This document shows positions 8,205-16,747 of a DNA stretch of 64,000 nucleotides, in pieces. Each line of letters opens with the position of its first letter. Within the stretch, counting starts at the first letter, position 1. The position numbers and the translations under genes are program-made. The notes under the pieces are model-generated. The model was given only the letters and a program-made list of their open reading frames with translations. It did not search any database and was not told the origin of the DNA. The stretch is from Deferribacteraceae bacterium UBA6799 (GTDB lineage: Bacteria; Chrysiogenota; Deferribacteres; Deferribacterales; Geovibrionaceae), in assembly GCA_002452335.1 (NCBI GenBank), contig DKFJ01000009.1, forward strand, positions 35,458 through 99,457, in the 5' to 3' direction.

Positions 8205-9329
8205 ATGACACGCAACATGATGCCGAACTCCGCCGGAAACATGGCTCCCGGCAGATCGGTAAAAATGAACCGCATAGAAAAAGCGATCAAGGATGTCGTG
8301 CAGTCCTATGGATACATGGATATCTTCCTGCCTATCTATGAATATTATGACGTGCTGAAAGAGACCATGAACGATTTCAGGGACGAGAACCTCATCAGGT
8401 TCATCGACAGGAACACTGGCAAGTCGCTTGTTCTGCGCCCCGATTTCACACCTCAGGCGGCGAGATATTTCGCTAACTATATGAATGATTTTGCTCTGCC
8501 CGTCCGTCTCAGCTATGACGGCAGGGTGTTCCGCAATGTCGATCTGGACAAGGGCGTTAAGTCCGAAAAACTTCAGGTAGGGGCGGAGCTGTACGGCAAC
8601 AGCGTGCTGGATGCCGACACAGAGATGATTCTCATGGCAAAAAGGGTCTTTAAGACCCTGAACATAGAGGGATGCAAATATGTCTTCGGGCACAGCGGGT
8701 TCACCAGAAGGGTTCTGGAGTTGGCAGGGGATGACAGGGCGCAGTATCACAAACATCTGGACGCTAAAAACGTTACGGCTGTCAGCGCGATGTATCCGGA
8801 AGATACCGCCAGAGACAAATTCTTCCGTTTTCTCCCCAGAGCTTTCGGCTCTATGGAGACAGTGAACAGGCTGGAGCATATATGCTCGTTCGATCCGGTT
8901 CTGAAAGAGACCGTGGGATATATTAAAAACCTGTTCGCCAGACTGATAGAGATGGGGCTGGACGCTAAATCCATGGTGTTCGACGCTTCCGAGTCTGCCG
9001 GGCTGGACTATTACACCGGGATAACCCTGAGCGTTCTCCACGCCAAGGTCGGAGAAAAACTCGCAGTGGGCGGCAGATATGACAATCTGACAGCCAACTT
9101 CGGGCGTGAGGCGTGCGCTTGCGGAATGGTCTTCTACATAGAGGAGATATACGCGGTGGACACAGCGGAGGCAGGGCAGAAAGAGATCGACTGGCTGGTG
9201 GTGGGCGAAAAGAATTTCTCTAAATGCGAAGAGCTGATAGAGAAGGGACACAGCGTCTTCTACGCAGGCGATGAAGAAGAAAAACAAAGTTTGTTAAATA
9301 GTTACAATTTCCGTAATACACTTTCATGA
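8205..9329 (+). CDS. hisZ: ATP phosphoribosyltransferase regulatory subunit HisZ
   Basis: The 374-residue protein resembles the catalytic core of histidyl-tRNA synthetase (LRPDFTPQAARYFANY, later GLDYYTGITLSVLH and AVGGRYDNL) but lacks the anticodon-binding domain. This is the HisZ pattern: a paralogue that activates the short form of HisG in the first step of histidine synthesis. Pairing with purA, as here, is common in bacteria and links histidine and purine supply. hisG is not in the window. The start codon directly follows the aminotransferase stop. Confidence 0.92.
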   Translation: MTRNMMPNSAGNMAPGRSVKMNRIEKAIKDVVQSYGYMDIFLPIYEYYDVLKETMNDFRDENLIRFIDRNTGKSLVLRPDFTPQAARYFANYMNDFALPVRLSYDGRVFRNVDLDKGVKSEKLQVGAELYGNSVLDADTEMILMAKRVFKTLNIEGCKYVFGHSGFTRRVLELAGDDRAQYHKHLDAKNVTAVSAMYPEDTARDKFFRFLPRAFGSMETVNRLEHICSFDPVLKETVGYIKNLFARLIEMGLDAKSMVFDASESAGLDYYTGITLSVLHAKVGEKLAVGGRYDNLTANFGREACACGMVFYIEEIYAVDTAEAGQKEIDWLVVGEKNFSKCEELIEKGHSVFYAGDEEEKQSLLNSYNFRNTLS

Positions 9330-9340
9330 GGTAAAATTAT

Positions 9341-10630
9341 ATGAGCTGTACAATAGTTCTGGGAGCCCAGTGGGGCGATGAGGGAAAAGGCAAGGTCGTG
9401 GATCTCAGCACAGTAGACGCAGATGTTATAGTACGCTACTCAGGCGGTCATAACGCCGGACACACTGTTGTTGTGGGTGGTACAAAATACATCCTCCACC
9501 TGATACCCTCAGGCATAATCCACAGAGGAAAAATCAACATCATCGGCAACGGTGTGGTTATCGCTCCCGACGCTCTTATCGAAGAAATGGAAGGGCTGAA
9601 AAAACAGGGCGTGGTTTTTGATGAAAATTTTTACATCAGCAAGAGAGCCCATGTTATTATGCCCTATCACAAGACCATAGATCTTCTCCGTGAAGAACTT
9701 AAAGGTAAAAAGAAGATAGGAACCACCGGAAGAGGAATCGGGCCTACATACGCTGATAAAGCCGCCAGAAGCGGTATCAGAATATGCGATCTTTATGATG
9801 AGGAAGTTTTCCGTGAAAAACTCGAGCAGAACGTCCGTGAGGTCAATTTTCTTATGGAGCACCTGTTCAAACACGATAAGATAGACGCAGAAAGAATCTT
9901 TAACGACTACATGAAATACGCTGAATATCTGAAACCCTATGTGGCAGAGACAGCAGAGATGGTCACAGACCTGTATGACGCCGGCAAGAAGATCATGATG
10001 GAAGGCGCTCAGGGAACTATGCTCGATGTCGATTTCGGTACATTCCCCTATGTCACATCCAGCTCAGCGGCTGCCGGCGGCGCCTGTACAGGTTCCGGTC
10101 TGTCTCCTCTGAAGATAGACAAGGTCATGGGCGTTGTGAAGGCTTACTCCACCAGAGTGGGCGGAGGTCCTTTCCCCACAGAGCTTCTCGGTCAGGACGG
10201 TGAGGATCTGAGACAGGCAGGCAACGAGTTCGGCGCCACAACAGGACGCCCCAGAAGATGCGGCTGGCTCGACCTTGTATCACTGAAATTTTCCACCACC
10301 ATTAACGGCATGAACGCCATCGCTCTCACCAAGCTGGACGTTCTTTCCGGTCTGGGCAAAATAAAAGTCTGTACAGGATATGAGTATCAGGGCAAAGTTC
10401 TGGAAAGATTCCCCGCCGAGATAAAAATTCTTGAGGAATGTGTTCCGGTATATACAGAGTTCGATGGCTGGAAAGAGGATCTGACAGGTGTTCAGAGCTA
10501 TGATGACCTGCCCGCTAACGCAAAAAAATATGTCCAGTATATCAGTGATTTCCTGAAAGTGGACTATGCTCTCATCAGCGTTGGAACGGACAGAGCGCAG
10601 ACAATAAAATTAAATGAAATTTTTTCATAA
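9341..10630 (+). CDS. purA: Adenylosuccinate synthetase
   Basis: This 429-residue enzyme makes adenylosuccinate from IMP, aspartate and GTP, the first committed step to AMP. The P-loop-like GAQWGDEGKGK at the N terminus, the IMP-binding segment TTGRGIGPTYADK and the late TTGRPRRCGWLDL are all intact, and the length is normal. It lies 11 bases after hisZ and is the last protein gene before a tRNA cluster with its own promoter. I saw no terminator between them. Confidence 0.98.
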   Translation: MSCTIVLGAQWGDEGKGKVVDLSTVDADVIVRYSGGHNAGHTVVVGGTKYILHLIPSGIIHRGKINIIGNGVVIAPDALIEEMEGLKKQGVVFDENFYISKRAHVIMPYHKTIDLLREELKGKKKIGTTGRGIGPTYADKAARSGIRICDLYDEEVFREKLEQNVREVNFLMEHLFKHDKIDAERIFNDYMKYAEYLKPYVAETAEMVTDLYDAGKKIMMEGAQGTMLDVDFGTFPYVTSSSAAAGGACTGSGLSPLKIDKVMGVVKAYSTRVGGGPFPTELLGQDGEDLRQAGNEFGATTGRPRRCGWLDLVSLKFSTTINGMNAIALTKLDVLSGLGKIKVCTGYEYQGKVLERFPAEIKILEECVPVYTEFDGWKEDLTGVQSYDDLPANAKKYVQYISDFLKVDYALISVGTDRAQTIKLNEIFS

Positions 10631-10637
10631 AAAGTTG

Positions 10638-10666
10638 TTGACATAAAATTATCACTTTGGTATAAC
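10638..10666 (+). promoter_or_regulatory. Sigma-70 promoter of the Lys-Glu-Val-Asp tRNA cluster
   Basis: A consensus TTGACA (10638-10643) and TATAAC (10661-10666) at exactly 17 bases lie about 45 bases before the first tRNA. Confidence 0.85.
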
Positions 10667-10712
10667 CTACCTCTCGCTTGGATAACCAACAGGGTTAAAA
10701 CCAAAGTGACAA

Positions 10713-10785
<73 letters not shown>

Positions 10786-10792
10786 CTTTTTT

Positions 10793-10867
10793 GTCCCCAT
10801 CGTCTAGCCTGGCCTAGGACATCGCCCTTTCGAGGCGACGACTGGGGTTCGAATCCCCATGGGGACG
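10793..10867 (+). tRNA. tRNA-Glu (anticodon TTC)
   Basis: The acceptor GTCCCCA pairs with TGGGGAC, the anticodon loop is CTTTCGA between TCGCC and GGCGA, and the T arm is TGGGG-TTCGAAT-CCCCA. CCA is not encoded. Confidence 0.97.
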
Positions 10868-10946
10868 CTTTCCTTTTCTAAAGGAAGCAAGGACAAAAAA
10901 GTCCGGTCGATCTGAAAAGTCGACAGTTGTTTCAAAAATGAAACGA

Positions 10947-11019
10947 GGGTGGTTAGCTCAGCTGGGAGAGCATCGGCCTTACAAGCCGAGGGTCACAGGT
11001 TCGATCCCTGTACCACCCA
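10947..11019 (+). tRNA. tRNA-Val (anticodon TAC)
   Basis: The acceptor GGGTGGT pairs with ACCACCC, the anticodon loop is CTTACAA and the T arm is ACAGG-TTCGATC-CCTGT. The 79-base spacer before it contains small hairpins, probably processing signals. Confidence 0.97.
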
Positions 11020-11029
11020 TTTTTTAACA

Positions 11030-11103
<74 letters not shown>

Positions 11104-11120
11104 TCCTGTTAAAAATCCTG

Positions 11121-11149
11121 AAAAGCCTGCCTAATAAGCAGGCTTTTTG
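11121..11149 (+). terminator. Intrinsic terminator of the tRNA cluster
   Basis: AAAGCCTGC-CTAATAA-GCAGGCTTTTT: a 7-9 bp stem followed by a T tract. Confidence 0.85.
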
Positions 11150-11179
11150 CATTTCAATATATTCAAACAGTTGCACCTG

Positions 11180-11194
11180 TGTTACAATTAGTTC
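11180..11194 (+). promoter_or_regulatory. Extended -10 promoter of the KAP-like NTPase gene, possible leaderless start
   Basis: TGTTACAAT (11180-11188) is an extended -10 element. Only six bases separate it from the ATG at 11195, and no Shine-Dalgarno sequence is visible, so the transcript may start at or next to the start codon. Confidence 0.45.
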
Positions 11195-13018
11195 ATGAAT
11201 CAACATATTAGCGACTATTTAGAATACTATATCAATTTGTCCATTCATCCAGAATTTGCTGTGTTAATTGGTGGAGAATGGGGTTCTGGTAAAACTTGGT
11301 TGATTAATAATTACCTTGATGACAAAACAGTTCTATATGTCAGTTTGTATGGGCTAAGTTCAATCTCTGCAATTGATGAGATTATATTTGCTCAATTGCA
11401 TCCAGTATTATCAAATAAAAAGCTAAAATTGGCTGCCAAAGTTTTCAAAGGAACTTTAAAGGCTGGCTTGAAAATTGATTTGAATGGAGATGAAAAAGGG
11501 GATGTAGATGTTCAAAGTTCTATATCTCCGTCTGATTTCGAAAAATACTTTAAGGATGATAAAAAACGTATAATCATTTTTGATGACTTTGAAAGAGCAA
11601 AGATTGAATTGTATGAGTTGTTTGGGTATATTAATGGTTTATTAGAACAGATAGGAAGTAAAGTTATTATATTATGTAATGAGAATGAAATAGTTAATAG
11701 TGAAAAAGAAATATTTAATAAATTAAAAGAAAAGTGTGTAGGTAAAAGTTTTACAGTAAAAGCAGATTTCAATGCAGCTATTAATTCATTTGTCAGTCAG
11801 CTTGACGAGAATCAAAGTAAACAAGTTTTAAAAGAGAATTTGCCTCTTATAGGAGAGGTGTTTAGTCTTGCTGGATACAATAATCTCCGACACGTTCATC
11901 ATTCAGTACATGACTTCAATAACTTTTATTCTCAACTTCCTGCAGAATGTTGCGATAATCCAGAACTAACTAATGAATTGTTATATAACTATTTTGTTTT
12001 CTCATTTGAAATATTTAATGGCGCTATTGGCTATATTGATCTGAGGAATATTCCTAGCTTGTATGATCGTAGTTTAAAGAAATATTTAAGGGATAAAGGC
12101 GATAGTTCATACACTCCAAAGCCTATAGATGGTGTATTAGAAAAATATAGTGTGTTGCAACTATCAGAATGTTTGGAATCTGATATATGGTATGACTATT
12201 TTACGTTTAGTAAAATTAATAAAGTTGATTTCAGTGAATATCTCAAAAGAACAAAATATTTCAAAATGTCATCAATGCCAAGTTGGAGAAAACAAATTAG
12301 TTGGACTACTTCTATAGAAGAAATGAAAAATAATTATGAGCAATTAATAGATGATTTAAAAAATTTTAAATTTAGGCGAATTGGAGAGGTACTGCACACT
12401 GCAGGTGCATTATTTTTTCTCAGTGAGAAAAAATGTATAAAAGATAGCAAGAGAGTAATATTTGTGAAGATGAAATTATATGTGAGAAGTGTGATTCGTT
12501 GCAAGTTGCTTACTCTTAGTAAAAGTGAGATTAATGTCTTTTTAAAACCTGCTTATGATAGAGTTGGGTTTGGGTATGACTCTATAGAAGGTTTATCTCA
12601 ATTCAGAGACTGGTTTGAAGCTAGATGCGAAAGAGAGTTGAAAAGAAAATTATCTCAAAGCAGGGAATCAATAAACGCATTGTTAGCAAAGGATTGTAGT
12701 TCTTTTATTGACTTAATTGCACATCAAGACGCAAGTCATGAGTTGTATGGTCTGCCGATACTGAGCTTCATTGAGCCAGCGGCATTTATTGATTATTATA
12801 TTTTAAATTATGCTGAGAGACTTAGAATTGAGTCTGCGCTTGAAAAACGCTACAGATATAAATTTACTAGTATGTATACAGAAGAAGAAAGTTTTCTAAA
12901 TGGTATCATATCAGTATGTGATGGTATTATAAATAAAGTAATAATTGGCTTTGAAGTTATGATTGTGAGCGAATTTAAAAGAGTTGTTTTAAAGATTATC
13001 GAAAATCATGAAAAGTAA
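11195..13018 (+). CDS. KAP-like P-loop NTPase, orphan AT-rich gene behind tRNA-Asp
   Basis: The 607-residue protein has a Walker A GGEWGSGKT (residues 26-34) of the GxWGSGKS/T type seen in KAP P-loop NTPases, and a Walker B IIIFDDFER (126-134) with two acidic residues. The segment YVSLYGLSSISAIDEIIF between them also fits those proteins. After the NTPase core the remaining 400 residues are helical-looking, lack transmembrane stretches and match nothing I recognise. KAP NTPases include the F-plasmid phage-exclusion protein PifA and many uncharacterised genes in defence islands. Base composition is far more AT-rich than the neighbours and codons favour A/T, indicating transfer. No partner gene, integrase or att repeat is visible. 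A defence role is inferred only. Confidence 0.75.
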   Translation: MNQHISDYLEYYINLSIHPEFAVLIGGEWGSGKTWLINNYLDDKTVLYVSLYGLSSISAIDEIIFAQLHPVLSNKKLKLAAKVFKGTLKAGLKIDLNGDEKGDVDVQSSISPSDFEKYFKDDKKRIIIFDDFERAKIELYELFGYINGLLEQIGSKVIILCNENEIVNSEKEIFNKLKEKCVGKSFTVKADFNAAINSFVSQLDENQSKQVLKENLPLIGEVFSLAGYNNLRHVHHSVHDFNNFYSQLPAECCDNPELTNELLYNYFVFSFEIFNGAIGYIDLRNIPSLYDRSLKKYLRDKGDSSYTPKPIDGVLEKYSVLQLSECLESDIWYDYFTFSKINKVDFSEYLKRTKYFKMSSMPSWRKQISWTTSIEEMKNNYEQLIDDLKNFKFRRIGEVLHTAGALFFLSEKKCIKDSKRVIFVKMKLYVRSVIRCKLLTLSKSEINVFLKPAYDRVGFGYDSIEGLSQFRDWFEARCERELKRKLSQSRESINALLAKDCSSFIDLIAHQDASHELYGLPILSFIEPAAFIDYYILNYAERLRIESALEKRYRYKFTSMYTEEESFLNGIISVCDGIINKVIIGFEVMIVSEFKRVVLKIIENHEK

Positions 13019-13083
13019 TTTATATTTGTCACATTTAGAATAGGGTATATATTTTATTTAATTAAAAATCTACGAGGTGACAA

Positions 13084-13278
13084 ATGCCTTCCATTACAAT
13101 CCAGATAGCGAAACTTTCCGTGGAAAAGAAAAAAGAGCTGATAGGAAAACTTACCTCCGCAGCTTCAGAGGTTACCGGGATAGCGGATGAAAAGTTCTTC
13201 GTATTCGTGGACGAATACGATCATGACAATATTGGCGTGGGCGGTCAGTCTCTGGCTGATAAAATGGCTGGAAAGTAA
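13084..13278 (+). CDS. 4-oxalocrotonate tautomerase family protein
   Basis: A 64-residue tautomerase subunit with the catalytic proline immediately after Met (MPSITIQIAKLS), the base of this superfamily once Met is removed. The length and the ending (GVGGQSLADKM) match 4-OT-like hexamers. Its physiological substrate cannot be told from sequence; no aromatic meta-cleavage genes lie nearby. GAGGTGA at 13074-13080 is the ribosome binding site. It follows the foreign NTPase gene but has normal composition. Confidence 0.85.
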   Translation: MPSITIQIAKLSVEKKKELIGKLTSAASEVTGIADEKFFVFVDEYDHDNIGVGGQSLADKMAGK

Positions 13279-13290
13279 ATAATAAGAGAT

Positions 13291-13325
13291 AAAAAAGGCG
13301 GGCAGATGCCCGCCTTCTTTTTTAG
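13291..13325. terminator. Bidirectional terminator between the tautomerase and cupin genes
   Basis: AAAAAAGGCGGGC-AGAT-GCCCGCCTTCTTTTTT has a 9-bp GC-rich stem flanked by A and T runs and lies between convergent genes. Confidence 0.9.
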
Positions 13326-13669
13326 TGTTTTATGATTACGGCGAGGAAAGAAACGGGGGAGTCTGAATCGTTTATAAGACTGTGCCATTCACCGTCACGG
13401 GTTATCATGAGATCGCCTGCGTTCAGAACGTCCTCAGTGCCGTTGTCTTCGGTTTTTGCGGTGCCGTCCAGCATCAGGTACAGCTCCATGTCTCCGACGT
13501 GCTGGTGGTAGCCTATGGAGCTTCCGGGGTTCAGCGACATCATCGCCATGTTTGTTATTTCTCCCTTGAACCCGCAGGCGGCCTCATAAGCCATTCTGAC
13601 GGCAGTGCCTGTGCCTCCTCTGGGTTTTTCCATTGTCTGGGCGGTTAAAGTTTCAGCTCTTACGATCAT
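13322..13669 (-). CDS. Small single-domain cupin protein
   Basis: The 115-residue protein has the cupin motif 1 pattern GYHQHVGDMELYLML (histidines and glutamate as metal ligands) and a motif 2 region GDLMITRDGEWHSLIN. Such proteins bind a metal and are sugar-modifying enzymes, dioxygenases or binding proteins; the substrate is unknown. Its start overlaps the end of the FAD protein gene by four bases, so the three minus-strand genes from 15515 down form one operon. Confidence 0.82.
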   Translation of the reverse strand: MIVRAETLTAQTMEKPRGGTGTAVRMAYEAACGFKGEITNMAMMSLNPGSSIGYHQHVGDMELYLMLDGTAKTEDNGTEDVLNAGDLMITRDGEWHSLINDSDSPVSFLAVIIKH

Positions 13670-15030
13670 TTAATATCTCCTGTATGTTTTAAAATATCCT
13701 TCACAGCTATTAGTCCGGACACGGAAGCCTGTATGATGCCTCTGGTGAGTCCTGCGCCGTCTCCTGTGCAGTAGAGGTTTTCGAGTCCTTTGCATCTCAT
13801 GTTCTTATCAACTCTGATCCTGACGGAATAGAATTTCACCTCCACTCCGTACATCAGGGTGTTCGGATCCGCCATCCCCGGCATGACCTTATCCAGCTGT
13901 TCTATGGTCTCTTTCAGGTCGTGCAGGTATCTGTACGGCAGAACAAACGACAGGTCGCCGGGCAGAGCCGATTTCAGTGTGGGAACGACAAAGTTTTTGC
14001 GTATCCTGCTCTCCGTGGAGCGTCTGCCTCTTATGAGGTCGCCGTATCTCTGCACGATCACATTGTTTCCGCCCAGCATATTCGCCAGATTGGCTATGTA
14101 CTGACCGTATTTCAGCGGCTCGTCAAAAGGCTCTGTGAACTTGGTGGACACCAGCAGGGCGAAGTTGGTGTTTTCGCTCTTTTTATTCTTATAGCTGTGT
14201 CCGTTCACCGTCAGCAGACCGCCGGAATTCTTTTCCACGGAGATGAACCCGCCGGGGTTCACGCAGAAGGTGCGCACCTCGTCCTCGAACATGCTGGTGA
14301 AATATTTTATTTTGAATTCGTATAGGTTGTCGGTGAATTTATCAGTGACGGATCTGGGCACTTCCACCCTGATTCCGATATCCACTGGGTTCATGCCGTA
14401 GTCGATGTTATATTTTCTAACCATGTCCTGCATCCAGCCGTTGCCGGAGCGCCCGACTCCTATGATTATTTTATCGTAGCGGCGTATCTCTCTGCGCCCC
14501 TCGTGTTCTATCTCTATTCCTGTCACCACGCCGTCTTCCACTATCAGATCGGTGACGGGTGTTTCGCAGTATAGCTTTATGTTTTCTGATTGTTTTATCA
14601 TGTCATATATTCGGCGGATGAACAGAAGACAGTTGTCTGTTCCCAGATGCCGTATTTTAGCCGGGTATAATTTCAGCTTATGTCTGCTGCACTCATACTG
14701 AAGGTCTTTGGATGTCTCATAGCTGAAGCCGGATTCGGTCTCCAGAACCCCGCTGACGTTCTTCCACATGTCGTCCGCTTCGTCTATCAGTTTTTCCAGC
14801 TCGTCTTCCGGCATGTAATCTGTGAGCCAGCCGCCGTATTCCGTGGTGAGGGTCAGCTTGCCGTCGGAATAGGCTCCCGCCCCTCCGAATCCTTCCATCA
14901 CCTCGTTTCTGTTTCTGGTCTCTATGGATTTTCCTTTTTCGTAGATGTCCGCCTCTATTCCCTCTCTGTTCAGCAGGTTATAGGCGGCTGTCATCCCCGA
15001 GCTTCCAGCGCCGATTATAGCTATCTTCAT
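13666..15030 (-). CDS. FAD-dependent dehydrogenase (COG2509-like)
   Basis: The 454-residue flavoprotein has a dinucleotide-binding start IAIIGAGSSGMTAAYNL and a C-terminal FAD-closing segment YCTGDGAGLTRGIIQASVSG. The body (GGAGAYSDGKLTLTTEYGG, RGRRSTESRIRK) matches a large family of uncharacterised FAD-dependent dehydrogenases, not a named enzyme. I chose the ATG at 15030 over an in-frame GTG at 15036, which overlaps the upstream stop. It lies two bases after the phosphoesterase gene. Confidence 0.82.
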   Translation of the reverse strand: MKIAIIGAGSSGMTAAYNLLNREGIEADIYEKGKSIETRNRNEVMEGFGGAGAYSDGKLTLTTEYGGWLTDYMPEDELEKLIDEADDMWKNVSGVLETESGFSYETSKDLQYECSRHKLKLYPAKIRHLGTDNCLLFIRRIYDMIKQSENIKLYCETPVTDLIVEDGVVTGIEIEHEGRREIRRYDKIIIGVGRSGNGWMQDMVRKYNIDYGMNPVDIGIRVEVPRSVTDKFTDNLYEFKIKYFTSMFEDEVRTFCVNPGGFISVEKNSGGLLTVNGHSYKNKKSENTNFALLVSTKFTEPFDEPLKYGQYIANLANMLGGNNVIVQRYGDLIRGRRSTESRIRKNFVVPTLKSALPGDLSFVLPYRYLHDLKETIEQLDKVMPGMADPNTLMYGVEVKFYSVRIRVDKNMRCKGLENLYCTGDGAGLTRGIIQASVSGLIAVKDILKHTGDIK

Positions 15031-15032
15031 TT

Positions 15033-15515
15033 TCACACTCTCTTTATCTCAGCGTCAAAAATTCCCTTTTCAATGGTAAGTATAGCATAAGTGTGGTGCG
15101 GTTCCGTTCTTTTGTTGGTGGGGCTGCCGGGGTTAAGGAAGTGGACACCGCCTATCATGCCCCAGAAGGGCTTGTGGGTATGTCCGTATATGATTAGATC
15201 GACATCCTGAAATGTGTATAAAAGCCTGTTTTCTATTCCGTAAGGATTACCCGAACCGTGAGATATCCCGATGCGCACGCCGTCCAACTCTATTTTTCTG
15301 GTGAGGGGGAGCCTGTCGTCGCCCAGGTTGGGATCCATGTTTCCTCTTACCGCATAGACATTTGGGTTGATATGCATGAGGTCGTGTATAAGTTTATAGC
15401 TGACAATATCCCCAGCGTGAATAATTCCGTCGCATTTTGCTGCCTCGTCTGTTATAATAACTGGCAGTTTATCTATTGAATCGGTGTGCGTATCTGATAT
15501 GATAAGTAACTTCAT
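15033..15515 (-). CDS. YfcE/MJ0936-type metallophosphoesterase
   Basis: The 160-residue protein has the full binuclear-metal motif set in order: SDTHTD, HAGDIV, RGNMDPN, ISHGSG and GHTHKP. Members hydrolyse phosphodiesters in vitro and their natural substrates are mostly unclear. It is the first gene of a three-gene minus-strand operon with the FAD protein and the cupin, and is divergent from the tRNA nucleotidyltransferase operon. Confidence 0.9.
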   Translation of the reverse strand: MKLLIISDTHTDSIDKLPVIITDEAAKCDGIIHAGDIVSYKLIHDLMHINPNVYAVRGNMDPNLGDDRLPLTRKIELDGVRIGISHGSGNPYGIENRLLYTFQDVDLIIYGHTHKPFWGMIGGVHFLNPGSPTNKRTEPHHTYAILTIEKGIFDAEIKRV

Positions 15516-15604
15516 TCGATAAATATCAGCGTGATTTTCTGCAAAGTCAATACATAAAAAAGCAGAAAATATCCGTTAAAATGTTAATCTGACCGGAGAG
15601 ATTA

Positions 15605-16747
15605 ATGAACATTCCTTTTTACAGCGAGATAAGCGCGCTGGTAAAAGAGGGCGGGTTTGAGGCTTATCTCGTGGGCGGTTGCGTGCGGGATGTGATTTTG
15701 AACCGAGACGTCAATGACCTGGATATGATATGTATGTCCCACGACTACCGCAGTTTTGCCCATTCTGTACGGATACTTCTCCCGTCTGCGTGGGTGGAGT
15801 TCAAGGACAACGTCAGGCTGGTCTGTCCCAATCTGGAGATAGACGTATCCAAACCCAGAGGAGAGACCCTTCTGGAGGATCTCTCTAAAAGAGACTTCAC
15901 CATCAACAGCCTCGCCATGGATTTTGACGGAAATATTTTCGGCGACAGATCGGACATAGACGCTAAAATAATCCGCCATGTGAGTGAAACCACATTCACG
16001 GACGATCCCCTGCGTATGCTCAGAACATTTCGTTTCGTTGCCCAGCTGGGTTTTCAGGTCTGTCCGGAAACCATAGATAAAATACACACTGAAAAGCATC
16101 TGATAAAAGAGAGCCCGAAAGAGAGGATACTTCAGGAGCTGTCCAAACTGTTCAAAGGTCCTTTCGCCGATACTGCCCTGTCGCTGATGAACGACTGCGG
16201 GCTTTATCCGCTGATATTCGAAAACCATGAGTACGGGTGTCTCAGTCTGGAATCCTGCCGGACAGGCAAAGGGTTCGAATTCTTTCTTTCCGCTCTTATC
16301 TATGAGGACAGCGACATCAAATCTCTGCTGAGCTCGCTCAGCCTGTCCAACGCCTCATCCAGAAAAGCGGTAAGAACATCCGAAGCCGCCGATAAGCTCT
16401 ATAATAATTTCAAAAACTTTGATATATTTGAACTGAGAAAGCTGATATATGCCTACAGCGATGAGCTGGAGGACGCTCTGGAGCTTTTCAGCGCTGCTGC
16501 CAAATGCGACACGCTGGAGCTGGCGGATATAGACGCCTATGTCCACGATGTAATGATACAGACCGGTCAGGTGGATTTCGAAACTCCTATGCGCCTGAAC
16601 GGCGGGTTCCTGATGAATCTGGGAATCAAGGCGGGCAGGATGATGGGCGAGATAATTGACGAAGTGCGCCCTTTGCTGGCATCCGGCGAGATACATGGTC
16701 TGGAAGCGGCGGAGAAATACATCAAAGAAAAATGGGGTAGCGGATGA
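15605..16747 (+). CDS. Class II tRNA nucleotidyltransferase / poly(A) polymerase family
   Basis: The 380-residue protein has GGCVRDVIL (nucleotide-binding GG and RD), the catalytic carboxylates in NDLDMI, and the RDFTINSLAMDFDG and DDPLRMLRTFRF motifs. These define the class II nucleotidyltransferase head and neck. It adds CCA, CC or A to tRNA ends, or A tails to RNA; which one cannot be read off. None of the tRNAs in this window encodes CCA, so such an enzyme is required. No C-terminal HD domain is visible. It starts a long plus-strand operon, and its stop overlaps the next start by four bases. Confidence 0.88.
   Translation: MNIPFYSEISALVKEGGFEAYLVGGCVRDVILNRDVNDLDMICMSHDYRSFAHSVRILLPSAWVEFKDNVRLVCPNLEIDVSKPRGETLLEDLSKRDFTINSLAMDFDGNIFGDRSDIDAKIIRHVSETTFTDDPLRMLRTFRFVAQLGFQVCPETIDKIHTEKHLIKESPKERILQELSKLFKGPFADTALSLMNDCGLYPLIFENHEYGCLSLESCRTGKGFEFFLSALIYEDSDIKSLLSSLSLSNASSRKAVRTSEAADKLYNNFKNFDIFELRKLIYAYSDELEDALELFSAAAKCDTLELADIDAYVHDVMIQTGQVDFETPMRLNGGFLMNLGIKAGRMMGEIIDEVRPLLASGEIHGLEAAEKYIKEKWGSG

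Noticed and set aside
7926..9287. A 453-codon open frame on the minus strand
   Set aside because: It lies opposite the aminotransferase and hisZ genes and shows no recognisable domain or ribosome binding site.
10868..10946. A small RNA between tRNA-Glu and tRNA-Val
   Set aside because: The spacer holds only short hairpins, best explained as tRNA processing signals within one precursor.
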